From contig JAGVNJ010000043.1 in NCBI GenBank assembly GCA_020053305.1, positions 1-38,290 on the forward strand: 38,290 nucleotides of DNA, in the 5' to 3' direction. Source of the DNA: Candidatus Edwardsiibacteriota bacterium. Its GTDB lineage: Bacteria > Edwardsbacteria > AC1 > EtOH8. Below, in pieces: positions 31,720 through 38,290 of this stretch. Below the pieces are notes generated by a model. It was given only the letters and a program-made list of their open reading frames with translations, had not been told where the DNA came from and ran no database searches. Within the stretch, counting starts at the first letter, position 1. Each line of letters opens with the position of its first letter. Made by a program: the position numbers and the translations under genes.

Positions 31720-33458
31720 AGGACTATTATTCACTGCTGGGCGTCCGCCGTGAAGCCAGCGCCTCGGAGATCACGGCAACCTACCGGAACATCCTGAGGG
31801 AAAAATTTCAGGAAGCAGGATATAGTTTCCTTTTTTCCGACGTTACCCAGGCCTATCGCACTCTGTCCAACCCCCAAAAGCGCAAGGACTATGATCTGCT
31901 GCTGCAAAAGGTGGTGGGCAAATACTTAGTGCAGAATCCCAATAATCCGACCCCGGCCGATAAGAAATATCAATCCGGGCTGAATGCCATAGAGCAAAAG
32001 AGGTTTCAAACAGCGGTTGATTTCTTTACCCAGGCTATAAAAATCGACCCCGAGAAAAGTCATTTTTACAGCCAGCTGGGACTGGCCCTGGGGATGTTCA
32101 ATGGCCGGCTGGCTGAGGCCGAAAGATACTGTAAAAAGGCCATAGATCTGGAGCCCGACAATCCGGAGCTGTGCTACAATCTGGGTTTTCTTTACCAGCG
32201 GCATAATCTCGTGGAAGCCGCGCAGCAGGCCTTTCTGCAGGCCCAGCAGGCCGAGCAGAAGCGATGGGGGACTGTCTTCAGCCAAGGCAACGCTGTGATC
32301 GAATTGCAGTGGAGTGAAGATGAGGAGGAACTAATAAAAGATAAGGAGCCTCTCAAAGAAGAATTGCCGGAAGCAATCGAGTCCGAAGAGACGGTGGAAA
32401 TGCCGGGGCCGGCAAAGGGAAATGAAACTGTCGAAACGCCCACCGAAGCCGAAATAACAGATGATTTCGAGGAGCCGATCATATTAAATGACGGACCTTC
32501 GATGGAAACAGCAGATACCGAATTAGCGACTGAAAAAATAAATCCCGAAAGCATTCCGGAAAAGAGTCAAGCCGAATCGGAAATAACTTCTGAGCCAATT
32601 TCAACCGAAGAGGCTGAACCAGACGACCAGATCATCATGGCCCAGATAATAGACGGCGACCAGGAGTATCTGTCCGCTTCAGAGCCGGAGAGGGAAAAGA
32701 CTAATGCTCCTGAAATCATACCAGAGATCAGGAACGAACCCGCCGGTTCAGAAACTGAGCCCCAAAAGGGCCTGGAGATAGTCTCCAATGCAGTAGATGA
32801 TGCCGGCCCGGATAAGGAAACTTTAACAGGGTCTGATCCGGTGGAATCCAGAGGGCCCGAATGGGAACATTCCCAGGCAGAAGGTGATGTTGATTACGGG
32901 GTGGTGGTGGACGCTGTTTCACCCCAGGCTGGACCGGCAGAGGAATCCGGCCGGGATGATCCCATACTCAAGGATCTGGCATCGTTGGAGGCGGAACTGG
33001 CCGAGGTGGATGCTTCCTCCGGCATAGGTTCCGGGGATAACGGGCTTCTTATGGAGATGGAGTCTCAGCATGGCATTATCGGCCAGGACTCTTCCAAAGA
33101 ATCCGCAGTATCGGACAGACCGCGTCCGCCGTCCGAAAAAACAGACGAACCGGAGAGCGCCAGCCTGGATGATCTGGAGGACGAGGCCTTGAGCCTTCTG
33201 CGGGAATTGGGGCTGAATCCCTCCGAATATGCTCAGGATGATACTGGGGAAGAGAACCCGGAGGGCGCCAAGCAGGAAGCCGTGCCGGATGACGCTGTTG
33301 AACAATCCGATTCTGGCGATAGCGAAGCGGAGCCGGACCATGACGATCTGGAGGAATTGAATAAGATCGAAGAAATGGAAAGGAAGATGGCCGAGGAGCT
33401 GGAGCGATTGAAGCAGGAGCGGGAGAAGCTGAAGAAACGGAAAAAGAAAAAGAAGTAA
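31716..33458 (+). CDS. DnaJ-like/TPR protein lacking HPD, long acidic linker
   Basis: A 580-residue cytoplasmic protein. Residues 1-65 resemble a J domain (KDYYSLLGVRREASASEITATYRNIL ... AYRTLSNPQKRKDYD) but where the HPD motif should be the sequence is REKFQEAGYS, so Hsp70 stimulation is not expected. TPR-like repeats follow (about 85-195: SGLNAIEQKRFQTAVDFFTQAIKIDPEKS and following). Residues about 210-540 are a very acidic, low-complexity linker rich in Glu, Asp, Pro and Ser. The end (about 550-580) is a coiled coil turning strongly basic (EKLKKRKKKKK). The gene overlaps the sensor-like gene by ATGA. The layout suggests a scaffold rather than a cochaperone. A terminator follows. Confidence 0.82.
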   Translation: MKDYYSLLGVRREASASEITATYRNILREKFQEAGYSFLFSDVTQAYRTLSNPQKRKDYDLLLQKVVGKYLVQNPNNPTPADKKYQSGLNAIEQKRFQTAVDFFTQAIKIDPEKSHFYSQLGLALGMFNGRLAEAERYCKKAIDLEPDNPELCYNLGFLYQRHNLVEAAQQAFLQAQQAEQKRWGTVFSQGNAVIELQWSEDEEELIKDKEPLKEELPEAIESEETVEMPGPAKGNETVETPTEAEITDDFEEPIILNDGPSMETADTELATEKINPESIPEKSQAESEITSEPISTEEAEPDDQIIMAQIIDGDQEYLSASEPEREKTNAPEIIPEIRNEPAGSETEPQKGLEIVSNAVDDAGPDKETLTGSDPVESRGPEWEHSQAEGDVDYGVVVDAVSPQAGPAEESGRDDPILKDLASLEAELAEVDASSGIGSGDNGLLMEMESQHGIIGQDSSKESAVSDRPRPPSEKTDEPESASLDDLEDEALSLLRELGLNPSEYAQDDTGEENPEGAKQEAVPDDAVEQSDSGDSEAEPDHDDLEELNKIEEMERKMAEELERLKQEREKLKKRKKKKK

Positions 33459-33481
33459 ATTAGGCGTTTGCCGGGTTTTTG

Positions 33482-33513
33482 CCCTTGCGTATGAAAGCGC
33501 AAGGGGTTTTTAT
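33482..33513 (+). terminator. Rho-independent terminator
   Basis: An 8-bp stem (CCCTTGCG 33482-33489 with CGCAAGGG 33498-33505), an 8-nt loop and a T-run follow the DnaJ-like gene. Confidence 0.88.
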
Positions 33514-33536
33514 TTTGCGGGGAATGAACCCTATAT

Positions 33537-33548
33537 CCCCCCCCCCCC
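33537..33548. repeat. Homopolymer of 12 C upstream of a promoter
   Basis: An uninterrupted tract of 12 C, ending 16 nt before the -35 box at 33565. A tract this long is prone to slippage and lies upstream of a gene for a surface-type protein. Confidence 0.9.
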
Positions 33549-33564
33549 AGTATTAAAATTATAC

Positions 33565-33593
33565 TTGACAAAAATACGCAATAATGTTATCGT
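33565..33593 (+). promoter_or_regulatory. Sigma-70-type promoter for the FG-GAP protein gene
   Basis: A consensus -35 box TTGACA (33565-33570), 17-nt spacer, and -10-like TATCGT (33588-33593). The start would fall near 33600, just upstream of AAAGGA and ATG 33620. The -10 is only a partial match. Confidence 0.65.
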
Positions 33594-33619
33594 TAACCGG
33601 TATGAAAGGACAGTATATT

Positions 33620-35260
33620 ATGAAACGCACGCTTGTATTTGTAGTTCATATTTTAGCATTGGCAATTCTGCCGGCTGTGCCGGCAGGAGGGCAAACCACC
33701 TACAACCTTGATATTATTTGGCATTGCCCCAAGCCGGATACCTTCCCGTGGCGTCTTTGGGGCTATTCAATTGCAGCGGGTGATTTTAATGATGATGGTA
33801 ATATTGAAATTGTTACATATACAACAAAAGGGAACGTGTCGCAAGCGAGAAGTTGGAAAAAATATTGTTATGAAAGCAACCCTTTGGATACAATTCCTGA
33901 GATAATAATAAACGACTCCCTCAGAAGTGCAAGTCCACCGGCAATGTGTTCGGGTGATTTTAACGGAGACGGCATAACGGATCTGGCCATAACCGATCCT
34001 ATCGGCTGGGACACACTGGGCCGGGTTGATATATATTACGGCAAGAGTTCATTTGATATGATACCCGACACGGCCATACATGGCCCGCCTTCCGCCTGGG
34101 GAAGTGAATTTGGTCGGGCCATAGCCAGCGGCGATGTAAACGGCGACGGTATAGACGATCTGATTGTGGGGGCCTATTGGGGCGGCGGGGTGTTTGTTTA
34201 TTATGGTGATACCTTGGGCATACATACCTCCCATGATGTCCGTTTACGAAGCCAATACAGCGAAAACTTCGGTCTTACTGTTGCCAGCGGCGGGGACATG
34301 AATGGCGACGGATATGATGAAATTGCAGTGGGCGCACCTTGGAATCCCGAAAATGTGGGCGGCGGGAAGATTTATATTTACCAAGGGGGAAACCCAATGG
34401 ATACCATCCCTGATGCCTGGATGTTTGGAGAGAATAGTGGGGCACAGTTGGGGGGATGGAGGTTTGCTATAGTTCCAAATAACAATGGAACTTATGCCAA
34501 TGGGTGGTGGGGTTCCCCTGATTCACCAAAACCAACGCCATCAACTGGAAAACAATATTGGCTTTTTGGCGGGAACCCGATAGATAATGATTATGATTTA
34601 TCCGCCGTGGGCAATTATTATAACAGTTGTATAGGATATTGCAGCGGATTTGCCGGAGACGCTGACAATAATGGTTATGGTGATTACATAGGCGGGACGC
34701 CATACGAGGGTAATTATCGGGGAGTGACCTACCTTTGGCTGGGCAGTAGTAATATTAAAAATTACTGTTATGGTTCAATAGCCGGGTTGGATTCCGGGTT
34801 GATTAATGGACGATCAATGAATTTGGGCGGTACTGTATTCCCGGTGGGGGATATTGATAAATGTGGTAGTGATGAATTTGCTGTGGCCAACTATTTTGGC
34901 GATACCTTACAGGCCATCTGGATTTGCAAATATACCGGACCGTCGGGGGTCGAACAGGGAACAGATGACGGTTTACGGATAACAGGGTTTAAGCTGTTTC
35001 CAAATGCCCCCAATCCGTTCAGCTATCGAACAACCATCAAATACCAAATAACCAAATCTCAAATGGTGAGCTTAAAGGTTTACAACATAACGGGGCAATT
35101 AGTGCGGGTGCTTGTCAATGAAGATAAGAAGGTGGGAAGATACGAGATTGTGTGGGATGGCAGGGACGACAGGGGTCAACGGGTTTCCAACGGGGTTTAT
35201 ATTTATAAACTTAACACAGGGGGAAAAAGCATGGCCCAAAGGATGACATTTATAAAATAG
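33620..35260 (+). CDS. Secreted FG-GAP/integrin-alpha-like propeller protein with sorting domain
   Basis: A 546-residue exported protein: signal peptide about 1-24 (ends PAGGQ), then at least five FG-GAP/VCBS-type repeats with calcium-binding DxNxDGxxD loops (GDFNDDGNIEIV, GDFNGDGITDLAI, GDVNGDGIDDLIVG, GDMNGDGYDEIAVG, GDADNNGYGDYIGG) and the propeller strands between them. Residues about 460-546 are the same FlgD-like sorting domain as in two other secreted proteins here (NAPNPFSYRTTIKYQ, VYNITGQLVRVL, NGVYIYKLNTGG). ATG 33620 is chosen because it has AAAGGA at proper spacing and starts the signal peptide; upstream ATGs at 33584 and 33602 overlap the promoter. Probably an adhesin-like surface protein. 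Expression may vary with the C tract. Confidence 0.88.
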   Translation: MKRTLVFVVHILALAILPAVPAGGQTTYNLDIIWHCPKPDTFPWRLWGYSIAAGDFNDDGNIEIVTYTTKGNVSQARSWKKYCYESNPLDTIPEIIINDSLRSASPPAMCSGDFNGDGITDLAITDPIGWDTLGRVDIYYGKSSFDMIPDTAIHGPPSAWGSEFGRAIASGDVNGDGIDDLIVGAYWGGGVFVYYGDTLGIHTSHDVRLRSQYSENFGLTVASGGDMNGDGYDEIAVGAPWNPENVGGGKIYIYQGGNPMDTIPDAWMFGENSGAQLGGWRFAIVPNNNGTYANGWWGSPDSPKPTPSTGKQYWLFGGNPIDNDYDLSAVGNYYNSCIGYCSGFAGDADNNGYGDYIGGTPYEGNYRGVTYLWLGSSNIKNYCYGSIAGLDSGLINGRSMNLGGTVFPVGDIDKCGSDEFAVANYFGDTLQAIWICKYTGPSGVEQGTDDGLRITGFKLFPNAPNPFSYRTTIKYQITKSQMVSLKVYNITGQLVRVLVNEDKKVGRYEIVWDGRDDRGQRVSNGVYIYKLNTGGKSMAQRMTFIK

Positions 35261-35335
35261 GGCTTTTCAAAATCTTGGTTCTAAGGGCTGGGAACAATCA
35301 CAATTAACCGTAAACTTTATACTCAAAGGAATCTT

Positions 35336-38290
35336 ATGAAAAAGATAACCTATGTTATGCTTATGGCTGGGTGCTTAATAGGTTTTGCAGTCAGTTCGGC
35401 CATGGCGCAGGAAGCAGTAACAAAAGAAAAGTGGGTGCAGGAGGGCGTCCCCACAACCGAGAACCTTAACGATGTCTGCGCGATAGACGCCAATACTGCC
35501 TGGGCGGTGGGGGATGGAGGCATTATATTAAAAAGACACGCTAACGGCTGGTGGGAAAGAATAGCTGAATATGAATATAGCTATCAAATTTATAATTTTA
35601 ACGGAGTTCATGCCCTTAAAAGCAATCCAAATTATGTCTGGATTGTGGGAGTGAACAGGGCTGACGGGAAGGGGGTTTTGCTTAAAACCATAAACGGGAA
35701 CAACGAAATGCCAACTTGGGATGTTGTCACGGATATTTATCAATCCCTCCCCACCGCGTTCAAGACGGTTAAATTTTATGATCAATTAAAAGGTTATATA
35801 TCTGGCGAAAATGGCACGATACTTTATTCAGCAGACGGCGGCGGCAGTTGGGCCCGCAAGCCTTCCCCGCCCACCTGGAACAGTTATGACAACAGCGACA
35901 CCCGCGATACCTTAACGGTGGGTTATAATTCATTCTGGCTTGACCCGGCGAATGCCGCCAATGTGTGGGCCAGCGGCGACAACTTCGGCACGATGGTTAA
36001 TACCTTTAATTCCGGCCTTACCTGGGATACCACCGGCAGCCGCCCATTTGACAAGGAATATGAATTCCCTCAGACTATTACTCATCAGCCATATGGGACA
36101 AAATACCCTAATTGGGGATGCGATGGCATTAACATGTCCTCGTTCTACACCGGCCTGGGTTTTGGCAGAGTGGGCTACACAACGAATGGCGGAAATACAT
36201 GGCAAACCCAAACTGATGCGTATAAATTTCCCGATACGACATATTGGGTTAAAGATGTGGCGGTCGGGGGAAATGACTTATGGGCAGTTGGAACAAATGG
36301 CGTTATCCAAAAATTCCCGAATCGTGATATGAATGCCGGGACAATGGTGGCCAGACAAGATTGGGGTGGTAATTTAAATTCTATAAGCATGTGCTCTGAC
36401 GGCAAAAGCGGTTATGCAGTGGGTGCGAGCAGTATAATAATGAGGGGAACCATCAGTGCCTACTATTATCTTGCGCCGCCTGAAATAATATGGGATCCAG
36501 AACATTCAAGCCGATATCAAGTAAAAGTATACAGGCCGGGCCCTGCCAGCAGTGTGCCATCATGCCTGATTAAAGTATTTATCACCCAAAATGATCCGGC
36601 ACATGTAGATGGACCTTTTTATACCTTTGAACAACGCTTATTTTTTGATGATAGTCGGCTGTTTGAGATATTGTCGGATTACACAACGCCTAAAGGTGGC
36701 GATCTGACATTATATTATCAGTACGTTGTTTCTTATGCTGATGGTCGTCAGGATGAATCACCCTGGAATGCTTCAACAGGGAATTATGGAAATGCAGATA
36801 TGAGCATTTCTATTGACCCGCCAACCATTACTAGTGCCACTTCAGTAAACGAAGGTTATGATTCGTATAGTATAAAACTTGAGTTTACACCGCCTTCGGA
36901 TATATCAAAAATATATTGTTATTATATATATAGGTATTCGGCTCTTGAGCCGGTGCCTAAACATATTGGGGATGCATATCCCTCCTATACCGAGTTTTGG
37001 GACAGAAGTATCATGAAGGGCATAGAATATAATTATTTTATCAGATCAAGACACGGATCTGATATTGCCTATTCGCCAGGTGGTGAAGATGTTCCACTTA
37101 AAGGCTGGCAATCTCCGCGTTCCACTAATATAGTGTCATGCACGGTCACCGACAACACAGCCCCGGCCCAAGTTACCGGTTTAACTTCATCGTATAATGT
37201 AGGCTTGCATACAGTTACCTTAAATTGGCCGAAATCGCCGGAAAGTGATATTGGCGGCTATTGGATATGTCCGGTTACACTGGATGAGTCGTTTCCGAGC
37301 ATTGACAATCTGCCGGAAGGCGTGTGGCGTTTAAATTGCAGTTCTCCCATCGATAGGACAACTTGGAATTATCAGTTGCCTGAGGCTTATTGGAGCGGGA
37401 ATTCACCGGCAGTATGTTTTGCCGTTGCCGCCATGGATAGATCGGGTCATATTGGCCAATGGAGCGAATACGCTTGGCAGGCGACCAAAGTTCTTACCAA
37501 TTCAAATACAATATTAGCCACCGCCTACAACAACGGCAAACATCTGGTTTACGATGATAAGGGCAGATTGTTCCTGGTTTACGGTTCCGGGGATTCGGTT
37601 CTTTACCAGCAATCATGGGACGATGGCATAACCTGGACGCCTTCCTCTGGTTTTGCCTCAGGCGGCACCAAACCGGTACCTGCAATCGGTTATTATGGAA
37701 CAGACACCACCATGACCTGGAAGGCCGAAACACCCTTGAGCGGCTGGGTTCTGAAATCCGCGAAACGATCCGGAAACGGTTGGCTGCCGGAAGAAACCAT
37801 ATTGGAACAAGCCGGGTGGTATGAGCAGGGCCATACGGTAAGCCCGCCGGCCATGGTCGTCAATAGCGCCGGAACCCATCTGGCCATCGAGCGCAGAGAC
37901 ATGCAAACCATACCCGGCGGTCAAGTAGGTTACTGGGACTGGAAGCTGTTATATGGCTTTAAGCCTGTTGGCAGTTCAACTTTCAGCTGGACGGTGCTGG
38001 ATACCGCCAGCGGCAGTTGGGACCATACCTGGCCCAACGCTTGTCCCACCATCTGCGTTGACACCAAAGGCGGCGTTCATGTAGCCTGGGATTACGAGGG
38101 AGAGATTTATTGGCGGGGTTATGACCCCTATCTTGGCGCCTGGAAGAACAAGATTAACCTGACCAATAGCCCGGATATCTTTTCCGCCGAACCGTCGCTG
38201 TCTTTCTACGGAGACGTGCATATAGTCTGGCAGGAGGGCAACGACATTCAACATCGCAAAGGCAACTGGGGCTATCCCCGGTTGGAAAAT
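35336..38290 (+). CDS. Large secreted Asp-box/YCF48-like and FN3 protein, 3' end beyond window
   Basis: An open frame of 985 codons from ATG 35336, preceded by AAAGGA, that runs past the end of the window without a stop. A signal peptide (1-23, ends AMAQE) is followed by YCF48/sialidase-like propeller repeats: DVCAIDANTAWAVGDGG at about 47-63, SADGGGSW (165-172), TTNGGNTW (282-289) and DLWAVGTNGVIQK. Residues about 608-700 are a fibronectin type III-like domain (TAPAQVTGL ... LNWPKSPESDIGGYW), and the last part has another Asp box (SWDDGITW, 760-767) with more propeller strands. By analogy with neighbours it may end in a sorting domain outside this window. No catalytic sialidase residues can be identified. 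Binding or adhesion is the likeliest role. Confidence 0.85.
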   Translation, partial: MKKITYVMLMAGCLIGFAVSSAMAQEAVTKEKWVQEGVPTTENLNDVCAIDANTAWAVGDGGIILKRHANGWWERIAEYEYSYQIYNFNGVHALKSNPNYVWIVGVNRADGKGVLLKTINGNNEMPTWDVVTDIYQSLPTAFKTVKFYDQLKGYISGENGTILYSADGGGSWARKPSPPTWNSYDNSDTRDTLTVGYNSFWLDPANAANVWASGDNFGTMVNTFNSGLTWDTTGSRPFDKEYEFPQTITHQPYGTKYPNWGCDGINMSSFYTGLGFGRVGYTTNGGNTWQTQTDAYKFPDTTYWVKDVAVGGNDLWAVGTNGVIQKFPNRDMNAGTMVARQDWGGNLNSISMCSDGKSGYAVGASSIIMRGTISAYYYLAPPEIIWDPEHSSRYQVKVYRPGPASSVPSCLIKVFITQNDPAHVDGPFYTFEQRLFFDDSRLFEILSDYTTPKGGDLTLYYQYVVSYADGRQDESPWNASTGNYGNADMSISIDPPTITSATSVNEGYDSYSIKLEFTPPSDISKIYCYYIYRYSALEPVPKHIGDAYPSYTEFWDRSIMKGIEYNYFIRSRHGSDIAYSPGGEDVPLKGWQSPRSTNIVSCTVTDNTAPAQVTGLTSSYNVGLHTVTLNWPKSPESDIGGYWICPVTLDESFPSIDNLPEGVWRLNCSSPIDRTTWNYQLPEAYWSGNSPAVCFAVAAMDRSGHIGQWSEYAWQATKVLTNSNTILATAYNNGKHLVYDDKGRLFLVYGSGDSVLYQQSWDDGITWTPSSGFASGGTKPVPAIGYYGTDTTMTWKAETPLSGWVLKSAKRSGNGWLPEETILEQAGWYEQGHTVSPPAMVVNSAGTHLAIERRDMQTIPGGQVGYWDWKLLYGFKPVGSSTFSWTVLDTASGSWDHTWPNACPTICVDTKGGVHVAWDYEGEIYWRGYDPYLGAWKNKINLTNSPDIFSAEPSLSFYGDVHIVWQEGNDIQHRKGNWGYPRLEN

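Overview
The window reads as chromosomal DNA of an uncultured, Gram-negative-type, probably anaerobic bacterium. Evidence for an outer membrane: a porin-like barrel ending in Phe, an 813-residue barrel protein, and three secreted proteins whose C-terminal ~85 residues look like the FlgD-like / type A sorting domain found in Bacteroidota and in candidate phyla such as WOR-3, TA06 and Edwardsbacteria. Lineage is inference; no rRNA is present. All recognised genes lie on the + strand. Coding DNA is mostly GC-rich, with one clear AT-rich exception (17032-18828).

Positions 1-21.9 kb hold mainly metabolism: a polyferredoxin plus tungsten-type aldehyde:ferredoxin oxidoreductase (AOR) with an unusual lysine-rich tail; D-aminoacyl-tRNA deacylase; threonine 3-dehydrogenase; a small membrane protein; a two-gene nucleotidyltransferase (toxin/antitoxin-like) pair; a coupled DUF485 / acetate-type symporter / porin operon; holo-ACP synthase; an AMP-forming acetyl-CoA synthetase-like enzyme; a free acyl carrier protein; a secreted beta-propeller protein; and two 2-amino-3-ketobutyrate CoA ligase (Kbl) paralogues with an AT-rich gene for a DUF4209/HEPN-like protein between them. 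A GxxExxY protein inside inverted repeats and an M23 peptidase follow. A plausible metabolic theme is conversion of threonine to glycine plus acetyl-CoA, aldehyde oxidation to acids, and acetate import and activation.

Positions 22.0-27.5 kb hold a candidate surface-fibre locus: a small exported protein, tRNA-Val with a strange duplicated 3' end, a pilin-like exported protein with a perfect Shine-Dalgarno, a leaky-looking terminator, then a chaperone-like Ig protein and an usher-like barrel protein. The last two share the same 62-residue C-terminal TPR-like module. I regard this as the best candidate for an undescribed system.

Positions 27.5-38.3 kb hold large secreted proteins (a ComEC-like metallo-beta-lactamase-fold protein, an FG-GAP propeller protein behind a 12-C homopolymer and a promoter, and an Asp-box/FN3 protein running off the window). 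Between them is a two-gene operon of a membrane-anchored coiled-coil sensor and a DnaJ-like/TPR protein lacking HPD. Intergenic DNA is rich in short inverted repeats of several families, often paired around gene boundaries.
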